Assembly: GCA_001770935.1 (NCBI GenBank)
Contig: MESI01000031.1
Location: 1 to 64,000 of the forward strand
Direction of reading: 5' to 3'
From: Burkholderiales bacterium RIFCSPLOWO2_12_FULL_61_40
Lineage (GTDB): Bacteria > Pseudomonadota > Gammaproteobacteria > Burkholderiales > Burkholderiaceae_C
DNA length: 64,000 nucleotides
The notes beneath the pieces were generated by a model. It was not told the origin of the DNA. It saw nothing but the letters and a program-made list of their open reading frames with translations, and did not search any database. Both the position numbers and the translations under genes were made by a program. Numbering within the stretch: position 1 is the stretch's first letter; every line of letters begins with the position of its first letter. This document shows positions 53,522 to 63,857 of the stretch, one piece after another.

Positions 53522-54946
53522 ATGCTGACCCAACGTGCCACGGTATTCCTGGTTGCGGTTCTGGCCCTGTGGCGTTTGTACCTGTCGGCTGGGTTGCAAC
53601 TGCACCCCGATGAGGCCTACTACTGGTGGTGGTCGCGTCACCTGGATACAGGCTATTTTGACCATCCCCCCATGGTCGCCTATTTTATTTGGATCAGCAC
53701 CTTCTTTTCCAGTTCCGAGCTCTGGGTCCGACTCTCCGGGACCGTGGTTTTGCTGCTGATGAGTGGGCTGATGTGGCGGCTGGCCATGCAGCTTTTCCAG
53801 AGCGAGCGCGTGGCTGCGGGCAGCGTCATTCTGTTCAACAGTTCCCCCTTGATTCAGCTGGGCATGGTCGTCATCACGCCGGACGTTCCCCTTTTGCTGT
53901 TTTGCGCACTCAGCATCTGCTTGTTCTGGCAGACCCTGCACAGCCAGCGCACTTGGCTGTGGTATGCCTTGGGTGGGGCTTTTGGCATGGCGCTGCTTTC
54001 AAAATACACCGCCATTTTGCTGATCCCCTGTTTCCTGCTTTATTTGCTCTTGACGGAGGACCGCCGGTGGCTGAAAACCGTCTACCCCTACCTGGCCGCC
54101 TTGGTGGCTTTGGTGTGTTTTCTTCCGGTGGTGGTGTGGAACAGCCGAAACGCATGGGTGTCTTTTCTATTCCAGCTGAAGAACTGCGTGGGCGGCGAAG
54201 GTTTCGCCCTCAGCAAGGTGGCGGAATACTTTGCTGGGCAAATGCTGGTCACAGGGCCGCTGGTATGGCTCTTGGGGATGTATGCCGCCATGGTGGGCGT
54301 GTGCCGCAAAGACAAGGCCACCTTGCTGCTGGTCTGCACGGCTGCGCCTGTCATCCTGTTCTTTGGCGTCACCTCGTTCATCAAAGTGGCCTACCCCAAC
54401 TGGCCGGCATTGGCCTACTTCTCGCTCAGCATTCTGGTCAGCCAACACTGTCTTGGTGGAGATTCGAAGATGCCGAAGACGCCGAAGGTGAGACGGGTCT
54501 TGTGGTCTGCCGCTGTGGTGTCCACCCTGGCGCTGTCGCTGATTGCAACGGTGCATGCGCGCTTCAGCTTCCTTCCGCTGGGACGCTACGCACCGCAGTG
54601 GGCGGCGGCCGATGCCACGAATGCGTTTTATGGCTGGCGAGAGCTGGGCGCTGAATTGAAAAGCAAATTTCCAAACGGGTTTGCTATTACGCCATCACAC
54701 CAGCTGAGCGCCGAGATCATTTACTACACCGGTGCCAGCGTATTGGCGCAACCGGCGAAAACCGCCAGACCGAGCCAGTTCAATTTGCTGCACCTGCCAT
54801 ACGACCCATGGGGCAAGGGTTGGCTGCACGTGTGGACCGATGCCGATGGCGCCGACTTTGGTCCCTCTTCTCTTGCGCCGGGCCACCACAAGCACTTTGA
54901 TGTGTACCGCGAAGGAAGGGTCGTTCGCAGCTACTTCATTGACTGA
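53522..54946 (+). CDS. GT39-like membrane glycosyltransferase
   Basis: A 474-aa protein with about 11 hydrophobic segments. The first loop carries LQLHPDEAYYWWWSRHLDTG and YFDHPPMVAYFI, the acidic signature of the PMT_2 (ArnT-like) family, and a C-terminal soluble part (about 350-474) is periplasmic. It should transfer a sugar from a polyprenyl phosphate. Distinct in sequence from the GT39 protein at 26.6 kb. Single gene; acceptor unknown. Confidence 0.85.
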   Translation: MLTQRATVFLVAVLALWRLYLSAGLQLHPDEAYYWWWSRHLDTGYFDHPPMVAYFIWISTFFSSSELWVRLSGTVVLLLMSGLMWRLAMQLFQSERVAAGSVILFNSSPLIQLGMVVITPDVPLLLFCALSICLFWQTLHSQRTWLWYALGGAFGMALLSKYTAILLIPCFLLYLLLTEDRRWLKTVYPYLAALVALVCFLPVVVWNSRNAWVSFLFQLKNCVGGEGFALSKVAEYFAGQMLVTGPLVWLLGMYAAMVGVCRKDKATLLLVCTAAPVILFFGVTSFIKVAYPNWPALAYFSLSILVSQHCLGGDSKMPKTPKVRRVLWSAAVVSTLALSLIATVHARFSFLPLGRYAPQWAAADATNAFYGWRELGAELKSKFPNGFAITPSHQLSAEIIYYTGASVLAQPAKTARPSQFNLLHLPYDPWGKGWLHVWTDADGADFGPSSLAPGHHKHFDVYREGRVVRSYFID

Positions 54947-54984
54947 GGCCAGACGCCTTTCATGCCAAGTGTAGACTCGCCTGC

Positions 54985-55479
54985 ATGAACGCAAAAACAA
55001 TGAAGCACAGCGCAAGTATTTGGGACGGAGAGGTCGGCACTTCCCGCTGTATCGAAGTGGTGCACTGGGAGGGTGACATCACCCCCGAGCAACTGGCCAA
55101 TGTGGCCCACCAGATCTCGGCAGACTGGCAGATGATCGACATGCAACTGGACCCCGCGCACCCCCAGCATGGCAATGCCTACCATCTGCGGAGAAAGACG
55201 GACGACGAGTACGAAGAAGCCGAGTACCAAAAGCGCAAAGCCGCTTTTGAAGCCAAGTACGCAGGCAAGCGCGTGTGGGTGCATGGCTACCACGTCGATG
55301 GCGATGAAGCGGCGGGCACCGACCAGCCCTTCTTTTACGACGTGATGTTCAGCACCCTGTTCATCACCCTGGACGACATCGAAGCGCTGTGTGACAAGCA
55401 CTACGGCGAGGGCATTTGGGAAGAGTACAGCCTGTACCTGGATGACCGCTTGCCTGAACCCTTGGCGATTGATTTTTAA
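54985..55479 (+). CDS. Hypothetical acidic protein
   Basis: A 164-aa soluble protein with many Asp/Glu residues and a run RRKTDDEYEEAEYQKRKAAF (about 69-88) forming a charged helix, followed by YAGKRVWVHGYHVDGDEAAG. I do not recognise the family. No signal peptide or membrane segment. It is 38 nt downstream of the glycosyltransferase in the same direction, so it could be co-transcribed. Confidence 0.7.
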   Translation: MNAKTMKHSASIWDGEVGTSRCIEVVHWEGDITPEQLANVAHQISADWQMIDMQLDPAHPQHGNAYHLRRKTDDEYEEAEYQKRKAAFEAKYAGKRVWVHGYHVDGDEAAGTDQPFFYDVMFSTLFITLDDIEALCDKHYGEGIWEEYSLYLDDRLPEPLAIDF

Positions 55480-55518
55480 ACAGCCACCGGTTCAAGGTGG
55501 GTGTTTTTGCATGTGCGA

Positions 55519-56826
55519 TTAACCGAACCTAGCGCCCGCGAAGTGCGCCACCTGAGCGCCAATTTCGTAGTAGGCCTCGCGCACGCCGCCAAGGCTAATG
55601 GGAGCCACTTCACTCACCGGCAATGGCAAATCAGCTTCGCCGATTTCGCCCATCACCAACCGCGCCAGTTCACGTCCAAACGTCGTGCCTGGTGCAATAC
55701 CCCGCCCGTTGTAGCCGCTGAACGAGACGGTGTTGCGCGCAAGCCGGTGAAAGCGCGGTAGCGCGTTGGGCGTCATGCCGATGGAGCCATACCAGGTGTG
55801 TTCAAAGTCGATGCCTTTTAACTGCGGAAACAGTTTTGCCAGCGCACGCCGACCCCAATTGCGGTGAATGGTTTCTCCCACGCCGCGCAATGCACCGACG
55901 CTGCCAAACACCAATCGACCGGCCTGGTCGAAGCGGAACGACGACAGCACATCGGGCGTGTCCCATGCGCCTTGGCGTTCGGGAAGGATCGATGCCTGCA
56001 ATGCCTTGCTTAACACTGGCGTAGCCATGTTGAAGTAGGGCAGGTGCACCAACTCGCTACGCAGCACTGACCACACGCCTTGCGGCCCCGTGTAGGCGTT
56101 GGTGGCGACAATGATCCATTTGGCTTGCACGGTGTGGCCCGCTGCAGTGCGCACCAGCCAGCTTGTGCCTTGGTCTGTGACGGTGCTGACCGGACTGTTG
56201 GAGTACACCTTCGCACCCGCCTTCAGCGCAGCCGTCGCCAATCCGTGCACATAAGCGAGGGGCTGAATCGTGCCCGCGCGCAGGTCTAGCAATGCGCCGG
56301 TATAGGCGCTGGTGCCGACTTTGGCGCGCGTATCCGCGGCGCCCAGCAACTGAACTGGCGCACCATGCGTTTTCCATTGCCGACAGCGCTCGGCAATGTC
56401 GCGCAGGCCCGACGCGCCCACCGCGCAATGCAGCGTGCCTTTGCGCACCGCCTCGCATTCAATGCCGTGGCGCTGGATGAGGTCGAACACCAGCGTGGGC
56501 GCGTCGCCCAGCAAGTTCAGAAGCCGCGTGCCGTGTACCGGCCCCAGCGCACCGGGCAACTCGGAGGGCATGACCCACATGCCGGCATTCACCAGCCCGA
56601 CGTTGCGCCCCGACCCGCCAAACCCCATTTCTTCGGCCTCCAGCACCGCCACCGACGCACCGCCTTGCGCTAAATGCAAGGCCGACGACAGCCCGGTAAA
56701 TCCGGCCCCCACAATGGCGACATCGACCACCAAATCCTGCGACAGCGCCGTAGTGCTCGGGGCCTGCGGAGCCGAGGCTTCCCATAGGCCGTGTGTATGC
56801 GTAGGGGCTTGGGTGTCATTCTTCAT
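55519..56826 (-). CDS. amaA: FAD-dependent L-pipecolate-oxidase-like enzyme
   Basis: A 435-aa D-amino-acid-oxidase-fold enzyme with the FAD Rossmann motif VAIVGAGFTGLSSALHLA (about 36-53), GFGGSGRNVGLVNAG (about 68-82) and the C-terminal FSGYNGRGIAPGTTFG (about 366-381). In Pseudomonas, AmaA oxidises L-pipecolate to piperideine-6-carboxylate, and AmaB oxidises the resulting semialdehyde to 2-aminoadipate. Here an AmaB-type dehydrogenase follows across a LysR gene, which supports the assignment; other cyclic or secondary amino acids could be the substrate. Confidence 0.78.
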   Translation of the reverse strand: MKNDTQAPTHTHGLWEASAPQAPSTTALSQDLVVDVAIVGAGFTGLSSALHLAQGGASVAVLEAEEMGFGGSGRNVGLVNAGMWVMPSELPGALGPVHGTRLLNLLGDAPTLVFDLIQRHGIECEAVRKGTLHCAVGASGLRDIAERCRQWKTHGAPVQLLGAADTRAKVGTSAYTGALLDLRAGTIQPLAYVHGLATAALKAGAKVYSNSPVSTVTDQGTSWLVRTAAGHTVQAKWIIVATNAYTGPQGVWSVLRSELVHLPYFNMATPVLSKALQASILPERQGAWDTPDVLSSFRFDQAGRLVFGSVGALRGVGETIHRNWGRRALAKLFPQLKGIDFEHTWYGSIGMTPNALPRFHRLARNTVSFSGYNGRGIAPGTTFGRELARLVMGEIGEADLPLPVSEVAPISLGGVREAYYEIGAQVAHFAGARFG

Positions 56827-56882
56827 ACGGTGTCTTTCGTGGGGTGTTCATTCGATTTGTGCATGATGTGAATTGAAGTGCA

Positions 56883-56908
56883 CCTATTTTGTTGGCGAAG
56901 AAAATAGG
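56883..56908. promoter_or_regulatory. Inverted repeat in the amaA/LysR divergent region
   Basis: CCTATTTT (56883-56890) and AAAATAGG (56901-56908) are perfect 8-bp arms around a 10-nt spacer, midway between amaA and the LysR gene. Good candidate LysR-type operator for control of amaA. Confidence 0.5.
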
Positions 56909-56917
56909 CGTCAAACG

Positions 56918-56937
56918 ATGATGTTGTCTAACATCAT
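56918..56937. promoter_or_regulatory. Second inverted repeat before the LysR gene
   Basis: ATGATGTT (56918-56925) and AACATCAT (56930-56937), perfect 8-bp arms around GTCT, 20 nt upstream of the LysR ATG at 56957. Probably the autoregulatory site. Confidence 0.5.
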
Positions 56938-56956
56938 TCCTGTTTAGAATGAATGT

Positions 56957-57877
56957 ATGGCTATCTCACGACGATTTCTCCCTGGAATGTCTTTGCTCAG
57001 GGCGTTTGAGGCATCCGCCCGCCACCAGAGCTTTACGGCGGCGGCTGACGAACTCAGTTTGACCCAAAGCGCGGTCAGCCGCCAGATTCGCGCGCTCGAA
57101 GAGCTGTTGGGTTCGGATCTGTTTGTGCGCGAAAAGCAGACCGTGCGCCTGACTTTGGCGGGGGAAGCCTATGCGCTGGAAATTCGCGCGGCGCTCAAAC
57201 GCATATCGTCCGCCACACTTGGCTTTCGGGCGAATCCGAAAGGCGGCACATTGAACATCGCCATCCTGCCGACCTTCGGTACGCGCTGGCTGGCGCCGCG
57301 TTTGCCCAGTTTTATCGCCGAGAACCCCGGCATCACCATCAACCTGACGACGCGCCTGGCGCCGTTTGATTTTCAGTCGGAAACCGTAGATGCCGCTATC
57401 CACTTTGGCGCCGCCGAATGGCCGGGCGCGGAGCTGGATTTTTTGATGAAGGAAACGGTCATTCCCGCTTGCAGTCGTGCCTTGCGCAAGGAGTATGGAT
57501 TCAGGGCGGCGGTGGATTTAGTGAAGGCTCCACTGCTGCATCTGGAGAGCCGACCCGACGCCTGGGAGCGCTGGTTCTCGGCGATGGGCATCGCGGTGGA
57601 CGAGGTACACGGCATGCTGGTGGACCAATTTGCCCTGGCCGCGCAAGCCGCCATATCGGGTTTGGGCGTGGCGCTGTTGCCGAGGTTTTTGATTGAGAAC
57701 GAACTGGAGCGGGGCGATTTGGTGGAGGCAATGCAAGGGTCCGAGGACGGAGGGGCGGATGGAGCGATGGAGAGCGCCGAGCACTACTACCTGGCGTGGC
57801 CGCAGAGTCGCGAGAGCTATCCACCGCTGAAGGCGTTTCGGGCGTGGATTGGGTCGGCGGCGAAAAATACCCCCTGA
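56957..57877 (+). CDS. LysR-family regulator (GcvA-like) of the pipecolate locus
   Basis: A 306-aa LysR protein: winged helix (SLLRAFEASARHQSFTAAAD; LSLTQSAVSRQIRALEELLG, about 11-53) and a periplasmic-binding-like effector domain (about 92-300). It resembles GcvA-type regulators, which control amino-acid catabolic genes. It diverges from amaA and reads towards amaB, with two palindromes in the shared promoter; so it probably regulates both in response to pipecolate or an aminoadipate intermediate. Confidence 0.86.
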   Translation: MAISRRFLPGMSLLRAFEASARHQSFTAAADELSLTQSAVSRQIRALEELLGSDLFVREKQTVRLTLAGEAYALEIRAALKRISSATLGFRANPKGGTLNIAILPTFGTRWLAPRLPSFIAENPGITINLTTRLAPFDFQSETVDAAIHFGAAEWPGAELDFLMKETVIPACSRALRKEYGFRAAVDLVKAPLLHLESRPDAWERWFSAMGIAVDEVHGMLVDQFALAAQAAISGLGVALLPRFLIENELERGDLVEAMQGSEDGGADGAMESAEHYYLAWPQSRESYPPLKAFRAWIGSAAKNTP

Positions 57878-57986
57878 CCGCCCCAACGGGGCCAGATCAA
57901 AGTAAGTGTGTTGGATGGCTTGCCCATCCCGCCACAGGCCCCGCATGCGGGCAAAACCTTCCCCCTCGTTTGCAGAAGTTCAAGTT

Positions 57987-58002
57987 TTAGGGAAATCCCT
58001 AA
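57987..58002. promoter_or_regulatory. Inverted repeat upstream of amaB
   Basis: TTAGGGA (57987-57993) and TCCCTAA (57996-58002) are perfect 7-bp arms around AA, 73 nt before the amaB ATG. Possible operator; further A/T-rich repeats (ATTCC...GGAAT) follow at about 58014-58033. The 197-bp gap holds no gene. Confidence 0.45.
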
Positions 58003-58074
58003 TGTGAGCAATATTCCGTTTTTGTGGAATGTTGTTTATTATCGGAAACTTGAGAAACAAATTCCGCGCATTCC

Positions 58075-59595
58075 ATGACACAACTTGCCATTCAAACCCA
58101 ATCCCTCCTGACCCGCCTGGGCATTGCCAACACCGACGCAGACACCGCCAAGGGTGCGCTGGCCGTGCGCTCCCCAGTCGATGGCGCACACATCGCCAGC
58201 GTCCACACGCAAAGCGTGGCGGATGTGAACCATGCGGTGGAGCAGGGCCACGGCGCATTCCTGGCATGGCGCCAGGTGCCCGCCCCCCGGCGTGGCGAGT
58301 TGATTCGTCTGTTGGGCGAAGAGTTGCGTAGCGAGAAGGAGGCCTTGGGCGCGTTGATCTCCATCGAAGCCGGAAAAATCCTCTCCGAAGGCCTCGGCGA
58401 AGTGCAGGAAATGATCGATATATGCGACTTCGCCGTGGGTCTGTCGCGCCAGTTGTACGGCTCCACCATCGCCTCCGAGCGTCCCGGTCATCGCATGATG
58501 GAAACCTGGCATCCGCTGGGGGTTGTTGGCGTGATCAGCGCGTTCAATTTTCCCGCTGCGGTCTGGTCGTGGAATTTCGCGCTGGCCATCGTTTGTGGTG
58601 ACGCCGTGGTGTGGAAACCCTCGGAAAAGACGCCTTTGACGGCAATGGCCTGTCAGGCCCTGTTCGAGCGCGCGGCCAAGCGGTTTGGCAGTGCACCCGC
58701 CCATTTGTCGCAAGTGGTGCAGGGCCTGCGCGACATTGGCGAAGCCTTGGTGGACAACCCGAAAGTGGCCTTGTTGTCAGCCACCGGAAGCACGCGCATG
58801 GGCCGCGAAGTAGGCCCGCGCGTGGCGCGTCGTTTCGGTCGCTCGCTGTTGGAGTTGGGTGGCAACAACGCTGTCATCGTCACGCCTTCGGCGGACCTGA
58901 CGTTGGCTGTGCGTGGCATTTTGTTTGCCGCTGTGGGAACAGCCGGGCAGCGTTGCACCTCGACGCGCCGCCTGATCGTGCACACCAGTGTGCGTGATGA
59001 GTTGGTCGCCCAGTTGAAAAAGTCCTACGCCGCTTTGCCAATCGGCAATCCGCTTATTGCCGGAAATCTGGTTGGCCCCTTGATTGATGAGGATGCGTTC
59101 AATGGGATGCAAACCGCATTGAAGTCTGCGGCCGCCGAAGGAGGCACGGTGTTTGGCGGGCAGCGTGTGTTGTCCAGCGAATTCCCTGCGGCCTATTACG
59201 TCACACCGGCGATTGTGGAGATGCCCCAGCAGACAGACACCGTGCGCCACGAAACCTTTGCGCCCATTCTGTATGTGCTCAGCTACGACCAGTTCGAAGA
59301 TGCCATCGCACTGCAAAACGATGTGCCGCAGGGCCTGTCGTCTGCCGTGTTTGGCAACGACGTGCGCGAGACGGAAACATTCCTGTCCTCCATCGGTTCG
59401 GACTGCGGCATCGCCAACGTGAACATCGGTACCTCCGGTGCCGAAATCGGCGGTGCTTTTGGCGGTGAAAAGGAAACCGGCGGTGGCCGCGAGTCGGGCT
59501 CCGACGCCTGGCGCGCCTACATGCGCCGGGCCACCAACACCGTGAACTATTCACGCGACCTGCCGCTGGCGCAGGGCGTGAAGTTTGACGTGTGA
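58075..59595 (+). CDS. amaB: Aldehyde dehydrogenase, ALDH7/AmaB type (2-aminoadipate semialdehyde dehydrogenase)
   Basis: A 506-aa NAD(P)-dependent enzyme. Catalytic Cys lies in GTAGQRCTSTRR (about 294) and general-base Glu in LLELGGNNAVIV (about 260). The N-terminal LTRLGI and the C-terminal IGTSGAEIGGAFGGEKETGG phrases fit the ALDH7/antiquitin branch, whose bacterial members oxidise 2-aminoadipate-6-semialdehyde in lysine and pipecolate breakdown. It lies downstream of amaA/LysR and directly before a Liv-type transporter. No strong ribosome site precedes the ATG. Confidence 0.85.
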   Translation: MTQLAIQTQSLLTRLGIANTDADTAKGALAVRSPVDGAHIASVHTQSVADVNHAVEQGHGAFLAWRQVPAPRRGELIRLLGEELRSEKEALGALISIEAGKILSEGLGEVQEMIDICDFAVGLSRQLYGSTIASERPGHRMMETWHPLGVVGVISAFNFPAAVWSWNFALAIVCGDAVVWKPSEKTPLTAMACQALFERAAKRFGSAPAHLSQVVQGLRDIGEALVDNPKVALLSATGSTRMGREVGPRVARRFGRSLLELGGNNAVIVTPSADLTLAVRGILFAAVGTAGQRCTSTRRLIVHTSVRDELVAQLKKSYAALPIGNPLIAGNLVGPLIDEDAFNGMQTALKSAAAEGGTVFGGQRVLSSEFPAAYYVTPAIVEMPQQTDTVRHETFAPILYVLSYDQFEDAIALQNDVPQGLSSAVFGNDVRETETFLSSIGSDCGIANVNIGTSGAEIGGAFGGEKETGGGRESGSDAWRAYMRRATNTVNYSRDLPLAQGVKFDV

Positions 59596-59680
59596 CACCG
59601 AAAGATTGCATTCGCCCGGTCCCACGCTCGCTGGCGACGAGCCTGTCTTTGTCCATATCAAGAACTTTGAGGAAATAACC

Positions 59681-60814
59681 ATGAAACTTCTGACTACACG
59701 ACGTACTGCCATGTGCCTGGCCCTGGCCAGCGCAGCCATGTGGAGCGCCGTTGCGATGGCGCAGGCGACTTACAAGGTGGCGATTGCCGGGCCCATGACG
59801 GGTGGCAATGCCTCTTTTGGTGAGCAATTGCGGCGCGGCGCGCAAACGGCTGTTGACGACATCAACGGTGCTGGAGGTGTGAATGGCAAGAAATTGGAAC
59901 TGGTGATTGCCGATGACGCCTGCGAACCCAAGCAGGCGGTCTCCGTTGCGTCCAGGCTGGTGGAGCAGGACAAGGTGGTGGCAGTGGCCGGGCATTTTTG
60001 CTCGTCCAGCACCATCCCTGCGTCTGAGGCGTATGCCGAAGCCAATATCCTGATGGTGACACCAGGCTCCACCAATCCCAAAGTCACGGACCGCAAGCTG
60101 CCGACCATTTTCCGCACCTGTGGCCGTGACGATCAGCAGGGCAAAGTGGCCGCTGATTTCATCGTCGAGAAACTCAAAGGCAAGAAGGTTGCCATCATCC
60201 ACGACAAGGACACCTACGGCAAAGGTATTGCCGACGCGACCAAGTCCGTGCTGAACCAACGGGGTGTCAAGGAAGTAATTTATGAGGGGCTGACCCGGGG
60301 TGAAAAAGACTTCAATGCGCTGGTCACCAAAATCAAGGGTGCTGGCGTGGATGTGGTCTATTTCGGGGGATTGTCTGCCGAGGCCGGTACACTGGTTCGA
60401 CAACTGCGCGAACAAGGCGTGCAGGCCACCTTTATGTCTGCCGACGGCATCGCCGACAAGGCATTTGTTACTTCCGCGGGTGGCAATGCCAACGTCAAGG
60501 GCGTGGTGATGACCTTTGGCGACGATCCCCGCAGCAACCCTGCCGGTCAAACGGTGGTGGCAGGCTTTCGCAAGGCCGGTTTCGAGCCCGAAGGCTACAC
60601 CCTGTATGCGTACGCCACTATTCAAACTATCGCAGCCGCGCTCAAGGGAAGCAAGACAACCGGTGGTGCCGACCTTGCCAAATGGCTGAAGTCCAACACG
60701 GTGCCAACCGTGATGGGCTCCAAGTCATGGGATGCCAATGGCGACCTCAAAGTGGCTGACTACGTGGTCTACGAGTGGAAAGCTGACGGCGACTACGCCA
60801 AGCTGGCACGCTAG
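59681..60814 (+). CDS. Branched-chain-type ABC transporter substrate-binding protein
   Basis: A 377-aa periplasmic protein with a signal peptide (LALASAAMWSAVAMAQA, cut near residue 26) and a Leu/Ile/Val-binding fold (VAIAGPMTGGNASFGEQLRR; GHFCSSSTIPASEAYAEANI, with two Cys conserved in this group). GAGGAA lies 6 nt before the ATG at 59681. First of five transporter genes; by context its ligand may be L-pipecolate, D-lysine or a related amino acid rather than Leu/Ile/Val. Confidence 0.9.
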   Translation: MKLLTTRRTAMCLALASAAMWSAVAMAQATYKVAIAGPMTGGNASFGEQLRRGAQTAVDDINGAGGVNGKKLELVIADDACEPKQAVSVASRLVEQDKVVAVAGHFCSSSTIPASEAYAEANILMVTPGSTNPKVTDRKLPTIFRTCGRDDQQGKVAADFIVEKLKGKKVAIIHDKDTYGKGIADATKSVLNQRGVKEVIYEGLTRGEKDFNALVTKIKGAGVDVVYFGGLSAEAGTLVRQLREQGVQATFMSADGIADKAFVTSAGGNANVKGVVMTFGDDPRSNPAGQTVVAGFRKAGFEPEGYTLYAYATIQTIAAALKGSKTTGGADLAKWLKSNTVPTVMGSKSWDANGDLKVADYVVYEWKADGDYAKLAR

Positions 60815-60843
60815 GTAAAACCGAACTCAGCAGGGATTGCCCT

Positions 60844-61770
60844 ATGGATATGCACATTCTCCTTCAGCAACTGGTCAATGGACTGGTGCTGGGCGCACTG
60901 TATGGCCTGATTGCCGTGGGCTACACCATGGTCTATGGCGTGCTCGGCATGATCAATTTTGCGCATGGCGAGGTCTACATGATCTCGGCCTACGCAACCG
61001 GTATTGCGCTGGGCGTATTGTCGTTTCTGGGAGTGCATTCCGTGGTGCCCCTGCTGCTGTTGACAGTGGTGTGCGTCGTGGTGGTGACCGGCACCTATGG
61101 CTGGGTGATTGAGCGGGTGGCCTACCGGCCGCTGCGCGGTGCGCCCAAGCTGTCGCTTTTGATCTCTGCCATTGGGGTGTCGCTGTTTTTGCAGGCCTAT
61201 GTGCAGTTGTCGCAGGGACCGAATCCACAGGGTATCCAGCCGGTTCTGCCGGGTGCATTCCGGTTGGTACTTGGCGCCGGGGAGGACAACTTTGTGCAGG
61301 TGACCTATGCGCAGTCGCTGATTGTGGTGTTTGCGCTGGTGAGCATGGCGTTTTTGTCCTGGGTGATCGGCCATACATCGATGGGGCGCGCCTGCCGCGC
61401 CACACAGCAGGATCCGCGCATGGCGACCTTGCTGGGGATTAATACAGACAGGGTGATTTCCACGGTGTTTGTCATCGGTGCGGTCATGGCCAGCATCGCC
61501 GGTGTGTTGGTGACGATCAACTACGGTTCGTTCGATTTTTCTATCGGCTTCGTGGTGGGCGTGAAAGCCTTCACCGCAGCCGTGTTGGGCGGCATCGGTT
61601 CGCTGCCTGGTGCGCTAGTGGGCGGCTTGTTGCTGGGGCTGCTGGAGTCGGTTTTTTCAGGCTATGTCAGCTCGGATTACAAAGATGTTTTTGCGTTCAC
61701 GGTCTTGATCATGGTGCTGGTATTTCGGCCCAGTGGCCTGTTTGGTAAACCTGCCGTGGAGAAGGTATGA
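60844..61770 (+). CDS. livH: LivH-type ABC permease
   Basis: A 308-aa inner-membrane permease with eight hydrophobic segments; [20 protein letters not shown] at the N-terminus and the [20 protein letters not shown] loop are typical LivH landmarks. Starts 29 nt after the binding-protein gene; its stop overlaps livM (ATGA). Confidence 0.92.
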   Translation: MDMHILLQQLVNGLVLGALYGLIAVGYTMVYGVLGMINFAHGEVYMISAYATGIALGVLSFLGVHSVVPLLLLTVVCVVVVTGTYGWVIERVAYRPLRGAPKLSLLISAIGVSLFLQAYVQLSQGPNPQGIQPVLPGAFRLVLGAGEDNFVQVTYAQSLIVVFALVSMAFLSWVIGHTSMGRACRATQQDPRMATLLGINTDRVISTVFVIGAVMASIAGVLVTINYGSFDFSIGFVVGVKAFTAAVLGGIGSLPGALVGGLLLGLLESVFSGYVSSDYKDVFAFTVLIMVLVFRPSGLFGKPAVEKV

Positions 61771-63023
61771 CGCGCACTCGCATTTCCACATTCACGGTCG
61801 ATTTGGCGGCAACGTTTGCGCTGGCCATGGTCGTTTTCGGTCCGATGACAGGTTTGCAATTGAATGGCTTCAGCTTTATTGCAAACTGGCAGCGGCCACT
61901 CGTTTTGGCGGTAGTCGTTACGCTGGGGCGCTTGGCGTTCAAGCTGGCGTGGGGCTCCGAGTGGGGGCAGCGCTGGATGGCGCGCAAACAAGGCAAGGCG
62001 CTGGACACGCCCAAGGCTATTGGGCGCCGCAACCAGCTTTGGATGGTTGCCCTGGGGTTTGTGTTGACCATTGCGCCATTTGCGTTTGAGGCCAACAGCT
62101 ATCTGACCAAAGCCGTGATTCTGGCGCTGATTTATGTGCTGCTTGGCCTCGGCTTGAACATCGTCGTCGGGCTGGCCGGACTCCTCGATTTGGGCTATGT
62201 GGCGTTCTACGCGGTGGGGGCCTATTTTTTGGCGCTGGGCTACCAGTATTGGGGCATCGGGTTCTGGACGGCGCTGGTGTTGTCGCCCATTCTGGCGGCA
62301 GCTCTGGGTGGCCTGTTGGCCTTCCCCGTGTTGCGCACCCATGGCGACTATTTGGCTATTGTGACGCTCGGGTTCGGCGAGATCATTCGGCTCATTTTGA
62401 CCAACTGGGTTGACTTTACCGGGGGCCCGAATGGCGCCTCGGCGCCCGGGCCAACCTTCTTCGGAATGGAGTTTTCGCGCATCGCCAAATACGGGGGCAC
62501 GCCGTTTCACGAGGCTATTGGGCAGCCTTACAACCCGAACATGAAATTTTTGTTTCTGTACGTCGTTTTGCTGGTTGTTGTTGGCTTGATGGTGTTCGTG
62601 GTGGACCGCCTGCGCAAGATGCCCATGGGCCGCGCGTGGGAGGCCCTGCGTGAGGACGAAATTGCCTGCCGATCACTGGGCATCAACCACATTGCCGTGA
62701 AGTTGTCGGCGTTCATGATGGGCGCGATGACAGGCGGTATTGCGGGCGTGTTTTTCGCCAGTTATCAGGGCTTTGTGAACCCCACGTCATTCACGTTTTT
62801 TGAGTCTGCGTTGATCCTCGCCATTTTGGTGTTGGGCGGCCTGGGCTCCATCACCGGCGTGATCATTGCGGCGTTTGTGCTGACGCTGGTGCCGGAACTG
62901 CTGCGCGACTTTGCCGACTACCGGATTCTGGTGTTTGGCCTGCTCATGATTCTGATGATGATATGGCGACCCAGGGGCTTGATCAGCGCCAAACGCCCGA
63001 TCATTGAACTCTCAGGGAGCTGA
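61767..63023 (+). CDS. livM: LivM-type ABC permease
   Basis: A 418-aa permease, longer than LivH because of an N-terminal extension with two extra membrane segments and a cytosolic loop (about 1-95). [20 protein letters not shown] and [20 protein letters not shown] are landmark sequences, and [20 protein letters not shown] contacts the ATPases. ATGA overlap with livH and 3-nt gap to livG. Confidence 0.92.
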   Translation: MTRTRISTFTVDLAATFALAMVVFGPMTGLQLNGFSFIANWQRPLVLAVVVTLGRLAFKLAWGSEWGQRWMARKQGKALDTPKAIGRRNQLWMVALGFVLTIAPFAFEANSYLTKAVILALIYVLLGLGLNIVVGLAGLLDLGYVAFYAVGAYFLALGYQYWGIGFWTALVLSPILAAALGGLLAFPVLRTHGDYLAIVTLGFGEIIRLILTNWVDFTGGPNGASAPGPTFFGMEFSRIAKYGGTPFHEAIGQPYNPNMKFLFLYVVLLVVVGLMVFVVDRLRKMPMGRAWEALREDEIACRSLGINHIAVKLSAFMMGAMTGGIAGVFFASYQGFVNPTSFTFFESALILAILVLGGLGSITGVIIAAFVLTLVPELLRDFADYRILVFGLLMILMMIWRPRGLISAKRPIIELSGS

Positions 63024-63026
63024 AAC

Positions 63027-63857
63027 ATGGACGCTCAAAACATCATTGAAGTGCGCGATCTGGCGATGCGTTTTGGCGGCATTCAGGCGCTGGCGAACGT
63101 CAATTTTTCGATTCAAAAGGATTCCATCTCTGGGTTGATTGGCCCCAACGGCGCGGGCAAAACCACAGTATTTAACTGCGTGACCGGTTTTTACCGACCC
63201 AGCGGCGGCACCATTGAATTGCGGACCGATGGGGCGATTCGCGAAGTCGGGCGTTTGCTGAAAACACCCTTGCGCGGGGGCACCCATATGGTGGCGCAGG
63301 CGGGCATCGCGCGCACCTTCCAAAACATCCGCCTATTCCGCGATATGACGGTGCTTGAAAACCTGTTGGTTGCGCAACACCGCCTACTCAACCGCAATGT
63401 GCTGGCCGGCATTGTGCGCAGCAAAGCGTTTAGGAGTGCCGAACGCGAGGCCGTTGAGCGGGCTCGCAAATGGCTCGATATTGTGGGCCTGACCAACAGC
63501 GCCAGCCGCATGGCAGGTGAGTTGCCGTATGGGCACCAACGGCGTCTGGAAATCGCCCGTGCCATGTGCACTGGCCCGCGTTTGATTTGCCTGGATGAGC
63601 CCGCCGCAGGCCTGAACCCGCGTGAGACCAAAGAGTTGGCCGTGTTGATCCGCCAGCTGCGCGACCAGCACGCTGTCACGGTATTGTTGATTGAACACGA
63701 CATGGGATTGGTGATGGATATTTGCGAAGAAATTGTGGTGCTCAGTTACGGCAAGGTGATCGAGTGCGGCAACCCGCAAAAAATAATGAATTCGCAAGTG
63801 GTGATTGATGCCTATCTGGGCAGCCCTGCCGCCAGCACTGAACTGGAGGCAGCATGA
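63027..63857 (+). CDS. livG: LivG-type ABC ATPase
   Basis: A 276-aa ATPase: Walker A GPNGAGKT, signature-like [14 protein letters not shown] (Q at the usual G/S site is replaced by GHQRR in this group) and Walker [13 protein letters not shown], with the H-loop LLIEHDM. Part of the livJHMGF-type operon; stop overlaps livF. Confidence 0.93.
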   Translation: MDAQNIIEVRDLAMRFGGIQALANVNFSIQKDSISGLIGPNGAGKTTVFNCVTGFYRPSGGTIELRTDGAIREVGRLLKTPLRGGTHMVAQAGIARTFQNIRLFRDMTVLENLLVAQHRLLNRNVLAGIVRSKAFRSAEREAVERARKWLDIVGLTNSASRMAGELPYGHQRRLEIARAMCTGPRLICLDEPAAGLNPRETKELAVLIRQLRDQHAVTVLLIEHDMGLVMDICEEIVVLSYGKVIECGNPQKIMNSQVVIDAYLGSPAASTELEAA